Below, in pieces: positions 17,682 to 27,307 of a DNA stretch of 64,000 bases; position 1 is the first letter of the stretch; every line of letters starts with the position of its first letter. The notes beneath the pieces were generated by a model. The model made no database searches. It saw only the letters and a list, made by a program, of their open reading frames with translations, and was not told the DNA's origin. The translations under genes and the position numbers were made by a program. The stretch comes from Lachnospiraceae bacterium (lineage in GTDB: Bacteria; Bacillota; Clostridia; Lachnospirales; Lachnospiraceae): assembly GCA_028721415.1 (NCBI GenBank), contig JAQYIU010000087.1:1-64000 (forward strand), in the 5' to 3' direction.

Positions 17682-18176
17682 CTAAATTACATCCAGTTGT
17701 CTGATATTTTCCTGGCTGGATTCGGAAATCGGTTTCTTTCCATTATGGGAACGGAAAAATTCTGTAATTTTATCTAAAGATTTTACCCAAACAACCTGCT
17801 CTTCCGATGTCAGACAGCTCATCAGTGCATCTGTCATCTCCTGATGAAATTTCTCATGATGCTTATAAGCGGCAATTCCTTTATCGAGAAGATAAATATT
17901 CACTACTCTTCTGTCTCTCTCGCTACGTTGTCTGGCCACATACCCTTTATTGACCAGACTGTTCATGGAGGTTGTCAGAGATCCAACAGTAATATTCAAT
18001 CTTCTTGCGATGACCGACATTCTGGTACCTGATCCCAGGCCAATTGCCTCAATGATGTGCATATCATTGTTACTGATATCACGAAACTCATCTGTAATGA
18101 TTGCCTTTTCTTCTAATTCCAATATCTCATGAAACGTGCTTACCAACATTGTATTGATCGTATTTCTTACATCCAT
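17682..18176 (-). CDS. fabT: FabT-like MarR family repressor of fatty acid synthesis
   Basis: A 164-residue winged-helix MarR protein. The recognition region is SVIARRLNITVGSLTTSMNSLV (about residues 54-75), followed by the wing RQRSERDRRVVNIYL. Relatives in streptococci and lactococci repress fab genes with acyl-ACP as co-repressor. Two palindromes of the FabT type lie before fabH at the head of this cluster, which supports the assignment. In many genomes fabT heads the cluster. Here it comes last, after the second FabK-like gene, so repression would also be autoregulatory. Ribosome site AGGAG. Confidence 0.85.
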   Translation of the reverse strand: MDVRNTINTMLVSTFHEILELEEKAIITDEFRDISNNDMHIIEAIGLGSGTRMSVIARRLNITVGSLTTSMNSLVNKGYVARQRSERDRRVVNIYLLDKGIAAYKHHEKFHQEMTDALMSCLTSEEQVVWVKSLDKITEFFRSHNGKKPISESSQENIRQLDVI

Positions 18177-18257
18177 GCATTTACTCCTACACGTGCAATT
18201 CTTCTGTCTCTTGTTTCTTCTGTAGTACTGATTATTTACATATAATTTTATATTATA

Positions 18258-19319
18258 CTAAAAAAATTGAAAAGAATCCACTACTTCTTTTACTGTTTCA
18301 ATTGTTTTTGCTTCGTATGCTTTTGCTCCACAGAAGAGCAGCGCTTCATCCAATTCTCCTTTTACTGCATGAATTAAGGCTTCTGTAATACAATAAGGGG
18401 TCTCTGCCGGTTTACAAGTATGAACACAACCAAGACATTTTGTAGGAGGAACGCGATTTCCGCCACCAACGTGTTCCATCAATGGATTTCTGATGGCTCT
18501 TCCCGGCATTCCCACCGGACTCTTCACAATCTGAATATCTTCCTGACCGGCAGATAGATATGCTTTTTTAAAGTTTTCATGGGCATCACATTCTTTGGTT
18601 GTGACAAAACGGGTTGCCACCTGAATGCCGTCAACTCCCAGAGATATGGCATGAAGATAATCCTCATGAGTTCGGATTCCACCTGCCAGAACTACTGGAA
18701 TCTTCGTCTGATATTTTTCTTCGTACTGACGGACAATGGCCAGAATTTTCTTTACTTCCTCATCGTAGACTTCCGGAGTAAATTCCTCTAACTGTTTTGG
18801 AGTAAAGCCCAGATGCCCTCCGGCACATGGACCTTCAATTACCAGCAGATCTGCAGTTCTTTTGTATTTTCTATCCCAGTATTTAAGAATGACTTTTGCT
18901 GACTTTTCTGTGGAAACAATCGGCGCCAGTGCAATATCACTTCCTTCGGTATATGCTGGAAGATCAACCGGAAGACCGGCCCCAGAAACGATAATATCTG
19001 CTCCCGCTGCCACCACTTCTCTGACATGCTCTTCATAATGATTCATGGCAACCATAATATTAAATCCGATAATCCCATCCGGAGCAATCTTTCTTGCTTT
19101 TTGCAGTTCAGAATGAATCGCTCTCTGATTTGCTTTTAACGGATTCTCATAAAAGTCCGGTTCCTGATATCCAATCTGAGCAGCTGAAATGATTCCAACA
19201 CCACCTTCTTTGGCAACGGCACCAGCCAATCCCCCTAAACTGACACCAATTCCCATTCCTCCCTGAACGAGAGGAATTTTTACTTCTTTATTTCCAATTG
19301 TAAACAATTTTTTCTCCAT
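18258..19319 (-). CDS. Second FabK-like flavoprotein (nitronate monooxygenase family)
   Basis: A 353-residue FMN-binding TIM-barrel protein of the nitronate monooxygenase/enoyl reductase II family. N-terminal VQGGMGIGVS, the central EGPCAGGHLG and AGGIRT, and the flavin-phosphate loop near GVDGIQVATRF match. It is longer than the FabK gene earlier in the operon and has a C-terminal Cys-rich stretch (CLGCVHTC...YC) near residues 285-300 that FabK lacks. It sits between accDA and fabT, so a lipid-related role is likely. Whether it reduces enoyl-ACP, oxidises nitroalkanes or does something else cannot be told. Confidence 0.82.
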   Translation of the reverse strand: MEKKLFTIGNKEVKIPLVQGGMGIGVSLGGLAGAVAKEGGVGIISAAQIGYQEPDFYENPLKANQRAIHSELQKARKIAPDGIIGFNIMVAMNHYEEHVREVVAAGADIIVSGAGLPVDLPAYTEGSDIALAPIVSTEKSAKVILKYWDRKYKRTADLLVIEGPCAGGHLGFTPKQLEEFTPEVYDEEVKKILAIVRQYEEKYQTKIPVVLAGGIRTHEDYLHAISLGVDGIQVATRFVTTKECDAHENFKKAYLSAGQEDIQIVKSPVGMPGRAIRNPLMEHVGGGNRVPPTKCLGCVHTCKPAETPYCITEALIHAVKGELDEALLFCGAKAYEAKTIETVKEVVDSFQFF

Positions 19320-19337
19320 ATTATATTTCCTTCTTCT

Positions 19338-21125
19338 CTACATTTTACGGAAACGGGCATAACGGGCTTCAATCAATTCTTCCCCAGACATTTTTTTCTT
19401 GTCTTTTAAGAAACGTTTGATTCTCTCATCAAGATCTTCACAGATTTCAAGCATCGTTTCCAATGTATAGGATTCCGGTTCCTGAATAATAGTTTCTACA
19501 AAACCTGCTTTATATAAATCATAAGAAGTTAATTTCATTGCTTTGGCTGCTTTTTGTGCCAGACTGGCATCTTTCCATAAAATAGATGCGAATCCTTCCG
19601 GAGACAGAATGGAATAAATACTGTTCTCCAGAATCCATACTTCATCGGCCACTGCCATGGCAAGAGCGCCCCCACTGCCTCCTTCACCAATTAATATAGA
19701 AAGAATTGGGGTTTTCAGGGCACTCATCTCATACAAATTCGATGCGATTGCCTCACCCTGACAACGTTCTTCTGCCTCCATACCGCAGAACGCTCCTGGT
19801 GTATCCACAAAACAGATAATCGGTCGATGGAATTTTTCTGCCTGTTTCATCAAACGAAGGGCTTTTCGATAGCCTTCCGGCATTGGCATTCCAAAGTTTC
19901 TGTCCACGCTCTCCTGGGTATTCTTACCTTTCATCTGAGCGATTACCGTCACCGGTTTCCCGTGGAAATAGGCAATCCCTCCACAGATAGCATGGTCATC
20001 CCCATAATAACGGTCTCCATGAAATTCAATAAAACCATCAAACAGACCACGAATATAATCTTCACCTACAGGACGTTTGATTTCTCTGGAAAGGACAACT
20101 CTCTCCCAGGCGGTCTTTTCTTTGGCACGATCCAGATTAACTTTTTTGCATGGTTTCTCAGGTGCAAAATCTACAAGACTGTCAAGATGATCTACCACAG
20201 CTTCCGTCATCTGTTCTGTTGCCAAATCATCACTTGCTGCCTTTTGCTCTTCTTTAGCTGCTTTTCTTGCCTCAGGAGTTTTGTGGAGATCCAAAATATG
20301 ACAGAGCACATCTTTCATATCTTTTCGTTCCACAATCTGATCGATAAATCCATGTTCCAGCAAGAATTCTGACTTCTGGAAACCTTTCGGCAATTTCTGA
20401 TGAATGGTCTGTTCAATAACACGAGGACCCGCAAATCCAATAAGAGCCTTCGGTTCTGCAAGAATGATATCTCCTAACGTTGCAAAGCTGGCTGTCACTC
20501 CACCTGTGGTAGGGTCTGTGAGAACAGAAATATAGAGCAAACCTGCCTCGCTGTGGCGTTTTAAAGCTGCGGAAGTCTTTGCCATCTGCATAAGAGAAGT
20601 CATACCCTCCTGCATTCTGGCTCCACCAGAACAGGTAAAAATAATGACAGGAAGTTTTTCTTTTGTCGCTCTCTCCACCGCTCTGGTAATTTTCTCTCCT
20701 ACCACATAACCCATGCTGGCAGTGAGAAAACGACCATCCATGACCATGATCACAGCTTCATTGTCACCGATTCTTCCTTTTCCGGTTACCACTGCCTCAT
20801 CAAGTCCTGTCTTTTCCTTCAACATATTTACCTTGTCCGGATACCCTTTCATTCTGAGAGGATTGGTATTCTGAAGTCCGGTATCCCACTCTTCATAACT
20901 ACCTTTTTCTACCAGATTAGCAATTCTCTTCTGGGCCGGCATACGGAGATAACCTCCGCATTTCGGACAAATATACAGATTTCGTTTATATTCTTCCGTG
21001 AAGATCCCCTTGCCACATTTATTACATTTTTTCAGCAGACCCTGAGGTACTTCCGGTTTATTTTCACTTTCATAATTTTGTAATTTTCTGATGGGAGTTT
21101 TTTTAAATATATTATTTAAATCCAT
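19338..21125 (-). CDS. accDA: Acetyl-CoA carboxylase carboxyltransferase, fused beta-alpha subunits
   Basis: A 595-residue protein that joins AccD and AccA in one chain. The beta half (about residues 1-285) has the zinc finger CNKCGKGIF...YICPKCGGYL (about 34-57) and the crotonase-fold CSGGARMQEGM and TTGGVTASFA motifs. The alpha half (about 315-595) has HGDRYYGDDHAICGGIA, DTPGAFCG and IGEGGSGGALAM. The enzyme transfers carboxyl from biotin to acetyl-CoA to make malonyl-CoA. The start overlaps the end of accC by 10 bases, indicating translational coupling. The two halves are joined by a 30-residue charged linker. Confidence 0.94.
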   Translation of the reverse strand: MDLNNIFKKTPIRKLQNYESENKPEVPQGLLKKCNKCGKGIFTEEYKRNLYICPKCGGYLRMPAQKRIANLVEKGSYEEWDTGLQNTNPLRMKGYPDKVNMLKEKTGLDEAVVTGKGRIGDNEAVIMVMDGRFLTASMGYVVGEKITRAVERATKEKLPVIIFTCSGGARMQEGMTSLMQMAKTSAALKRHSEAGLLYISVLTDPTTGGVTASFATLGDIILAEPKALIGFAGPRVIEQTIHQKLPKGFQKSEFLLEHGFIDQIVERKDMKDVLCHILDLHKTPEARKAAKEEQKAASDDLATEQMTEAVVDHLDSLVDFAPEKPCKKVNLDRAKEKTAWERVVLSREIKRPVGEDYIRGLFDGFIEFHGDRYYGDDHAICGGIAYFHGKPVTVIAQMKGKNTQESVDRNFGMPMPEGYRKALRLMKQAEKFHRPIICFVDTPGAFCGMEAEERCQGEAIASNLYEMSALKTPILSILIGEGGSGGALAMAVADEVWILENSIYSILSPEGFASILWKDASLAQKAAKAMKLTSYDLYKAGFVETIIQEPESYTLETMLEICEDLDERIKRFLKDKKKMSGEELIEARYARFRKM

Positions 21126-22483
21126 TTACTTTCCTCCTGCATCTCTTCCAAAACGTGATCCATATAGGAAATCGTAATATCTCCTTCCTGATAATCATCT
21201 CGTTCCAGTATATCATACAAGAAATCAATATTTGTTGTGATCCCTTCAATAATGACTTCTCCGAGGGCACTGTGCATTTTTGCAATAGCCTCTTTTCTGC
21301 TCTTTGCATAAACAATCAATTTGGCGATCATAGAGTCATAATACGGAGAAATCGTGTATCCACTGTAAATCGCACTGTCGATTCGGATTCCTTTTCCTCC
21401 CGGCAAATACATATCCGTGATGGTTCCAGGACATGGCCGGAAATTATGTTTTGGATCTTCCGCATTGATTCTGCACTCAATCGCATGTCCTTTGATCTGA
21501 ACATCATCCTGGGTATAGGATAAGACTCTTCCATCGGCAATTCTAATCTGTTCTTTTACCAGATCAATACCGGTTACCCATTCTGTAACAGGATGTTCCA
21601 CCTGGATTCTGGTATTCATTTCCATAAAGTAGAATTTTTCGTCTTCTTCCAACAAAAATTCGATGGTTCCCGCGTTGGTATAACCCGCTGCTTTGGCTGC
21701 CTGGACTGCAGCTTTTCCCATCTTCTCTCTCAATTCTTCGCTGACCGCAATGGATGGGGATTCCTCGATCATTTTCTGATGATTTCTCTGAATGGAACAA
21801 TCTCTCTCTCCCAGATGAATAACATTACCATGCTGGTCTGCAAGTATCTGAACTTCAATATGTCTTGGATTCTCCACAAAATGCTCCAGATACATGTGAT
21901 TATCTCCAAAGGCCATGCTTGCTTCTTTCTGAGCTGTGAGAAATTCCTGAATAAATTCATCTTCGGAATATGCCACACGCATTCCTTTTCCGCCGCCTCC
22001 CAAAACGGCTTTAATAATCACCGGGAATCCAATTTCTTTTGCGATGGTGAGGGCACGGTTCTCGTCAGTCAGTGATTCCTCACTGCCCGGAATTACCGGC
22101 ACTCCTGCCTGAATCATTGTAGTCCTCGCCATCGCCTTATTTCCAAGTTTGGAAATAGTCATGGAATCAGGTCCGATAAATGTGATGTTGCAGGCTTCAC
22201 AGAGCTGTGCAAACCGATGGTTTTCTGAGAGAAAACCAAACCCGGGATGAATGGCATCTGCTCCTGTAACCAATGTCGCACTGATAATCTGTTCCATATT
22301 AAGGTAACTGTCTTTTGCCGCTGCCGGCCCGATACAGACCGCCTCATCTGCTAACTGTGTGTGAAGTGCCTGCCGATCGGCTTCGGAATACACTGCAACG
22401 GTCTCAATTCCCATTTCTCTGCAGGCCCGGATGATGCGGATGGCAATCTCACCCCTGTTTGCAATTAATATTTTCCGAATCAT
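21116..22483 (-). CDS. accC: Acetyl-CoA carboxylase, biotin carboxylase subunit
   Basis: A 455-residue ATP-grasp enzyme that carboxylates the biotin of AccB. N-terminal ILIANRGEIAIRIIRA, the ATP-lid glycine loop KAVLGGGGKGMR at about residues 158-169, the metal-binding FLLEEDEKFYFMEMNTRIQVEHPVTE region, and the R-containing GHAIECRINAEDP motif are intact. Length equals the normal family length. It sits between fabZ (start codon 12 bases after the fabZ stop) and accDA (10-base overlap). AAAGGAGA precedes the start. Confidence 0.96.
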   Translation of the reverse strand: MIRKILIANRGEIAIRIIRACREMGIETVAVYSEADRQALHTQLADEAVCIGPAAAKDSYLNMEQIISATLVTGADAIHPGFGFLSENHRFAQLCEACNITFIGPDSMTISKLGNKAMARTTMIQAGVPVIPGSEESLTDENRALTIAKEIGFPVIIKAVLGGGGKGMRVAYSEDEFIQEFLTAQKEASMAFGDNHMYLEHFVENPRHIEVQILADQHGNVIHLGERDCSIQRNHQKMIEESPSIAVSEELREKMGKAAVQAAKAAGYTNAGTIEFLLEEDEKFYFMEMNTRIQVEHPVTEWVTGIDLVKEQIRIADGRVLSYTQDDVQIKGHAIECRINAEDPKHNFRPCPGTITDMYLPGGKGIRIDSAIYSGYTISPYYDSMIAKLIVYAKSRKEAIAKMHSALGEVIIEGITTNIDFLYDILERDDYQEGDITISYMDHVLEEMQEESKWI

Positions 22484-22494
22484 ATCTTTCTCCT

Positions 22495-22920
22495 TTATCC
22501 AATCATAAATGTCAATTCTGCCTTGACTACTGTTTTCCCATCCACACTGGCGGTGGCTTCCCCGATTCCCATCGGTCCTTTTACTTTAATGATCTTTGTT
22601 TCTAGGCGAACTTTATCACCAGGAACGATTTTTCCGCGGAATCTGCATTTATTGATTCCACCGAAATATGCGGTTTTTCCTTTGTTTTCTTCCATGGACA
22701 GGATGGCTACGGCGCCGACTTGTGCCAGGGCTTCCACCGTGAGGACACCAGGCATTACCGGTTCCTGTGGAAAATGGCCGCGGAAGAAATCCTCATGAAA
22801 TGTCACACATTTGTATCCCACTGCACTGACACCCGGCTCCATCTCCTCAATGTAATCTACCAGAAGAAAAGGATGTCTGTGCGGAAGAATCTGCTCAATC
22901 TCTTTTATACCAAGTCTCAT
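22495..22920 (-). CDS. fabZ: 3-hydroxyacyl-ACP dehydratase FabZ
   Basis: A 141-residue hot-dog-fold dehydratase. The catalytic His is in LPHRHPFLLVD (residues about 13-23), and the Glu is in GHFPQEPVMPGVLTVEALAQ. The start at 22920 (MRLGIKEIEQ) has GGGAG seven bases upstream and gives family length; the frame is open further upstream only because it overlaps the accB end. It is the only 3-hydroxyacyl-ACP dehydratase in the cluster. No FabA or FabM isomerase for unsaturated fatty acids is in the window. Confidence 0.93.
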   Translation of the reverse strand: MRLGIKEIEQILPHRHPFLLVDYIEEMEPGVSAVGYKCVTFHEDFFRGHFPQEPVMPGVLTVEALAQVGAVAILSMEENKGKTAYFGGINKCRFRGKIVPGDKVRLETKIIKVKGPMGIGEATASVDGKTVVKAELTFMIG

Positions 22921-22936
22921 ATTATTACTCCCGTTA

Positions 22937-23401
22937 TTATCCGATTCTGAATAATGGCTGACCAAACTCAACGGTCTCCTCATTGCTCACGAGAATCTCT
23001 GTCACGACACCGTCAAACTCACTCTCAATTTCATTCATGAGTTTCATGGCTTCCACAATTGCCAGTGTCTGTCCTTTTTTTACGGCATCTCCCACCTTTA
23101 CAAAAGGTTCGGCACCTTCTGAAGGAGCCGCGTAGAAGGTTCCCACCAGCGGAGATTTCATCAGCTCACCTTTTTTCTCTTCCTGTGGCTGTGCAGTTAC
23201 CTGAGGTTCTGCTGCCTGAGGCTCTTTTACCACCTCATAGGAGGCACTTCCTTCTGTTACCTGAGCTACCGGAACGACTGTTTTTGTCTTTACTTCCGGA
23301 CAGCTCATGGAAATACTGATATTTCCTTCTGTATATTCAAAGTTGGAAAGGCCTGCTTCAGAAACTGCTTTTACTAATTCAAGAATTTCCTGATACTGCA
23401 T
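22937..23401 (-). CDS. accB: Biotin carboxyl carrier protein of acetyl-CoA carboxylase
   Basis: A 154-residue carrier. The C-terminal biotinyl domain holds the biotinylation motif EAMKLMNE with K120 as the biotin-bearing lysine. The N-terminal dimerising segment (about 1-35) is separated from it by an Ala-, Pro- and Gln-rich linker (about 40-78) that lets the domain swing between AccC and AccDA. It starts 5 bases after the fabF stop codon and is followed by fabZ. Confidence 0.95.
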   Translation of the reverse strand: MQYQEILELVKAVSEAGLSNFEYTEGNISISMSCPEVKTKTVVPVAQVTEGSASYEVVKEPQAAEPQVTAQPQEEKKGELMKSPLVGTFYAAPSEGAEPFVKVGDAVKKGQTLAIVEAMKLMNEIESEFDGVVTEILVSNEETVEFGQPLFRIG

Positions 23402-23406
23402 TGATC

Positions 23407-24645
23407 TTACTCCTCATATTTCTTTACTAAAAGTGTTGCATTATGTCCGCCAAATCCAAGAGAGTTGGACATTGCCACTTTGACATCCTGATGAATAGCT
23501 CCACCGAGAACATAATCCAGATCACAACCTTCATCTGGCTCTGTGGTACCAACGGTTGGATGAATATATCCTTCTTCGATAGATTTTACACAGGCAATCA
23601 ACTCTACTGCTCCGGCTGCTCCAAGTAAATGGCCGATCATGGATTTTGTAGAGTTTACCTTCACATGATCTGCTGCCTCACCAAGGGCAAGACGGATGGC
23701 TCTTGTCTCAAATAAGTCATTGTGATGAGTACTTGTTCCGTGGGCGTTGACATAGTCTACTTCTTCCGGTTTTACGCCTGCTTCTTCCATGGCAAGTTCC
23801 ATGGATTTTGCCGCACCGCTTCCATCTTCTGCAGGGGAAGTGATGTGGTAAGCATCACAGGTAGCACCATAACCGGCAAGTTCTGCATAAATCTTTGCTC
23901 CACGTTTTTTGGCATGTTCTAATTCTTCCAGAATCACGACACCAGCACCTTCACCAATGACAAATCCACTTCTCTTCTTGTCAAATGGAAGAGATGCCTG
24001 CATTGGATCATTGGATGTAGTAAGAGCTGTCAGATTTGTAAATCCTGCCACTGCCACCGGTGTGATACTACTCTCTGTTCCACCAGCGAACATCACATCT
24101 GCGTCCCCACACTGAATGGCACGGAGAGCATCGCCGATAGAATGACTTCCTGTTGCGCAGGCTGTCACCACGTTGGTACATTTTCCCTTACATCCGAAAG
24201 TGATTGCCACATTTCCGGCTGCCATGTTGCTGATCATCATTGGAATCAGAAGAGGATTCACTCTTTTTGGTCCTTTGGAAAGAATTTTTTCATGTTCTTT
24301 TTCCATACTATTAAGGCCACCGATTCCGGATCCGATGATAACACCCACACGGAACGGATCTTCTTCTTCCATATGAAGATCTGCCATCTCAACGGCTTCC
24401 TTTGCAGCAGCTACTGCATACTGAGAAAACACTTCCATTCTCTTGGCTGATTTGAAATCCAGTCTTTCTTTTGCCACGAAATCTTTTACTTCTGCTGCAA
24501 GTGTTACTTTATAATCAGAAGTATCAAACTTTGTAATTGGTCCAATCCCTACTTTTTCACTTTTAATTCCATCCCAAAATGCATCTACTGTATTTCCGAT
24601 TGGGGTTACAGCACCCATTCCGGTAATGACAACTCTACGTTTCAT
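23407..24645 (-). CDS. fabF: 3-oxoacyl-ACP synthase II (FabF)
   Basis: A 412-residue elongating condensing enzyme of the type II fatty acid pathway. The catalytic triad is Cys163 in TACATG, the first His in NAHGTSTHHND (about 300) and the second His in SMIGHLLGAAG (about 337). The gating phenylalanine region SLGFGGHNA is near the C-terminus. Length is typical. AAAGGAGA precedes the start. It lies between fabG and accB on the same transcript. Confidence 0.96.
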   Translation of the reverse strand: MKRRVVITGMGAVTPIGNTVDAFWDGIKSEKVGIGPITKFDTSDYKVTLAAEVKDFVAKERLDFKSAKRMEVFSQYAVAAAKEAVEMADLHMEEEDPFRVGVIIGSGIGGLNSMEKEHEKILSKGPKRVNPLLIPMMISNMAAGNVAITFGCKGKCTNVVTACATGSHSIGDALRAIQCGDADVMFAGGTESSITPVAVAGFTNLTALTTSNDPMQASLPFDKKRSGFVIGEGAGVVILEELEHAKKRGAKIYAELAGYGATCDAYHITSPAEDGSGAAKSMELAMEEAGVKPEEVDYVNAHGTSTHHNDLFETRAIRLALGEAADHVKVNSTKSMIGHLLGAAGAVELIACVKSIEEGYIHPTVGTTEPDEGCDLDYVLGGAIHQDVKVAMSNSLGFGGHNATLLVKKYEE

Positions 24646-24692
24646 TGAAAGTCTCCTTTATCATCTATCTGTTCAACTTGTCCTTTATCTGT

Positions 24693-25433
24693 TTACATTA
24701 CCATTCCGCCGTCAACTAAAAGTACCTGACCGGTAATATAAGAAGCCATATCAGATGCGAGGAAGAGAGCCGCATTGGCGATATCTTCCGGTTCTGCAAA
24801 TCTGCCGAGAGGAATCTGCTTTTTCGCATTTTCCTTTACTTCTTCAGACAATACCTCTGTCATCTCTGTTTTAACAAATCCTGGTGCAATCGCATTGGCT
24901 GTCACATTTCTGGATGCCAGTTCTTTTGCCACAGATTTTGTCAGACCGATGAGACCTGCCTTGGATGCGCTGTAGTTTGCCTGACCTGCATTTCCTGCCA
25001 CACCGGATACAGAGGTAACGTTGATGATTCTGCCAAATCTCTGTTTCATCATCTGACGGCTGGCAAAACGGATACAGTTAAAACTTCCCTTCAGGTTTGT
25101 GTTGATGACATCATCAAAATCATTTTCTTTCATACCCATCACCAGACCATCCCTGGTAATTCCTGCGTTATTAACCAGAATATCAAGACGTCCAAAGGTT
25201 TTGATCACAGATTTGATAAAGGCATTACACTCATCAAAATCTGCCACGTTACAACAAAAAATCTCTGCTTTGCCGCCGGCGGCTTCAATTTCACTTTTCA
25301 CTGCTTCGGCTTTACTTTTATTTCCATGGTAGTGTACAGCAACACTGGCTCCGGCTTTGCCGTAGGCAAGGGCGATTGCCTTGCCGATTCCGCCGGATGC
25401 ACCTGTCACTACTGCAACTTTTCCTTCTAACAT
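24693..25433 (-). CDS. fabG: 3-oxoacyl-ACP reductase FabG
   Basis: A 246-residue short-chain dehydrogenase that reduces 3-oxoacyl-ACP with NADPH. The nucleotide motif TGASGGIG is at residues 10-17 and NNAG at 88-91. The catalytic Ser141, Tyr154 and Lys158 are in NVTSVSG and YSASKAG. The C-terminus DGGMVM is typical. The start overlaps the end of fabD by 7 bases, so the two are translationally coupled. Confidence 0.96.
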   Translation of the reverse strand: MLEGKVAVVTGASGGIGKAIALAYGKAGASVAVHYHGNKSKAEAVKSEIEAAGGKAEIFCCNVADFDECNAFIKSVIKTFGRLDILVNNAGITRDGLVMGMKENDFDDVINTNLKGSFNCIRFASRQMMKQRFGRIINVTSVSGVAGNAGQANYSASKAGLIGLTKSVAKELASRNVTANAIAPGFVKTEMTEVLSEEVKENAKKQIPLGRFAEPEDIANAALFLASDMASYITGQVLLVDGGMVM

Positions 25434-26362
25434 TCTGTAATCTCCTTAATTGCCTCAATGACGGTGTTCATTTCTTCCATCGTATTTATCTTGAACATTT
25501 TTACATCTCTGCTGATCTTTCTCATAAAACCGGATAAGGTTTTGCCCGGTCCGATCTCCACAAAAATATTCACGCCATCTTCGATCATCGTTCTGACACT
25601 CTGCTCCCACATCACAGAACTGGAAACTTGCTGTCTTAGCAATTCTTTTGTCTCAGAGATATCTGTGATCTTCTGCGCATTAACATTGGTCACATAAGGG
25701 ATCTGTAACGGGCTCCACTCTACTTTCTCCAGAGTTTCATATAGTTTATCTCCGGCTTCTTTCAAATATGCAGAGTGGAACGGTCCACTGACATTGAGAG
25801 GAAGCACTCTTTTGGCTCCTGCTTCTTTTAATGCTGGTGTTGCTACCTCAATGGCATCTTTTTTACCGGTCACAACAATCTGTCCAGGACAATTATAATT
25901 GGCAACCGTCACGCCTTCGAAAGCATCTGTCACTTCTTTTACTTTCTCACCGGAAAGACCAAGGACAGCTGCCATTCCGCCAGAACCGTCAGGCACTGCA
26001 TTATGCATCAGTGTACCACGTTTCCAGATGGTTTTTACTGCATCTTCAAAGCTCATGCCTCCGGCAACAGTAATCGCACAGTATTCCCCAAGGCTTAAAC
26101 CTGCTGCCATATCCGGTGTAAGTCCATGACTCATAATCTCTCTTGTCATGGCGAGACAGGTCGTAACCAATGCTGCCTGAGTATAATCGGTACGATCAAG
26201 AAGTTCATTTTCCTCAAAACAAATGGATGCGATATCCAGGTCAAGAATCTTTGCACTCTCATCAAATGCATTTTTAGCAAGGACACTCTGCTCATAAAAA
26301 TCCTTTCCCATCCCAACGGTCTGGGCTCCCTGTCCCGGATAAAGAAATGCTATCTTACTCAT
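25427..26362 (-). CDS. fabD: Malonyl-CoA:ACP acyltransferase FabD
   Basis: A 311-residue enzyme that loads malonyl groups onto ACP. The N-terminal YPGQGAQ motif is at residues 8-14, nucleophile Ser90 in GLSLGEY, the oxyanion and His motif GPFHSAY at about 195-201, and [10 protein letters not shown] near the C-terminus. It overlaps the upstream fabK by 8 bases and the downstream fabG by 7 bases. Confidence 0.96.
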   Translation of the reverse strand: MSKIAFLYPGQGAQTVGMGKDFYEQSVLAKNAFDESAKILDLDIASICFEENELLDRTDYTQAALVTTCLAMTREIMSHGLTPDMAAGLSLGEYCAITVAGGMSFEDAVKTIWKRGTLMHNAVPDGSGGMAAVLGLSGEKVKEVTDAFEGVTVANYNCPGQIVVTGKKDAIEVATPALKEAGAKRVLPLNVSGPFHSAYLKEAGDKLYETLEKVEWSPLQIPYVTNVNAQKITDISETKELLRQQVSSSVMWEQSVRTMIEDGVNIFVEIGPGKTLSGFMRKISRDVKMFKINTMEEMNTVIEAIKEITEC

Positions 26363-27293
26363 AAATCTTTGTTCCTTTCAAAAGAGATTCCGCCTCTGCA
26401 TTCAATCCCTCCACAATATCTTTACAGCTTCTGATTTCCTTTACCAGACCTGCGATCTGTCCGGCCATAACGCTTCCATGAATCACATCACCTTCCATGA
26501 CTGCCTTTCTGAGACCGCCAAGGGTAAGTTTCTCCAGTTCCTCAAAGGATGCACCTTCTGCCTCCAGACGAAGATATTCCTGGCTCTGTTTGTTTCGAAG
26601 GACACGAACCGGATGTCCGGTGCTTCTTCCTGTAACTTTTGTATCGATATCTTTGGCTTTTACAATTTTATTCTTATAAGCGTCGCTGGCAATGGATTCC
26701 TCTGCTGCAACAAAAATAGTTCCCATCTGTACAGCCTTGGCTCCCAGCATAAATGCTGCTGCCATTCCACGGCCATCGGCAATTCCGCCTGCTGCAATAA
26801 CCGGAATGGATACTGCATCCACAACCTGAGGAACGAGCACCATTGTAGTTGTCTCACCAATGTGTCCGCCGGATTCTGTACCTTCTGCGATAACCGCATC
26901 GGCACCGGCACGTTCCATTCTTTTTGCCAGAGCGACACTGGCAACTACAGGGACTACTTTTACACCAGCTTCTTTCCACATTTTCATGTATTTTTCCGGA
27001 TTACCTGCACCGGTTGTCACCACTTCAATCTTTTCTTCTGCAATAATTTCAGCAATCTGATCCGCTTCCGGATTCATGAGCATAAGATTGACACCAAATG
27101 GCTTATTTGTCTTTTCCTTTACTTTCTTTATCTGATCTCTTACCCATGTCGCCGGTGCACCGCCTGCACCGATGATGCCAAGACCGCCCGCTTCTGACAC
27201 AGCAGCAGCCAGTTCAGCTGTTGCCACCCAGGCCATACCGCCCTGAATGATCGGATATTCGATTTCAAAAAGTTTTGTAATATCGGTTTTCAT
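26355..27293 (-). CDS. fabK: Enoyl-ACP reductase II (FabK)
   Basis: A 312-residue FMN-dependent enoyl-ACP reductase that does the last reduction of each elongation cycle. The N-terminus IEYPIIQGGMAWVAT, the central AEGTESGGHIGETTT with the catalytic His region, the AAGGIADGRGMAAA loop and the GTIFVAAEES flavin-phosphate site match FabK of streptococci and clostridia. No FabI or FabL is in the cluster, so this should be the housekeeping enoyl reductase. It lies between acpP and fabD. Confidence 0.93.
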   Translation of the reverse strand: MKTDITKLFEIEYPIIQGGMAWVATAELAAAVSEAGGLGIIGAGGAPATWVRDQIKKVKEKTNKPFGVNLMLMNPEADQIAEIIAEEKIEVVTTGAGNPEKYMKMWKEAGVKVVPVVASVALAKRMERAGADAVIAEGTESGGHIGETTTMVLVPQVVDAVSIPVIAAGGIADGRGMAAAFMLGAKAVQMGTIFVAAEESIASDAYKNKIVKAKDIDTKVTGRSTGHPVRVLRNKQSQEYLRLEAEGASFEELEKLTLGGLRKAVMEGDVIHGSVMAGQIAGLVKEIRSCKDIVEGLNAEAESLLKGTKIYE

Positions 27294-27307
27294 AAACTGT
27301 CTCCTGA

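Noticed and set aside
26478-27197. A 239-codon open frame on the plus strand opposite fabK.
   Set aside because: It mirrors conserved FabK codons, encodes a Cys/His/Phe-rich sequence with no family likeness and has no ribosome site.
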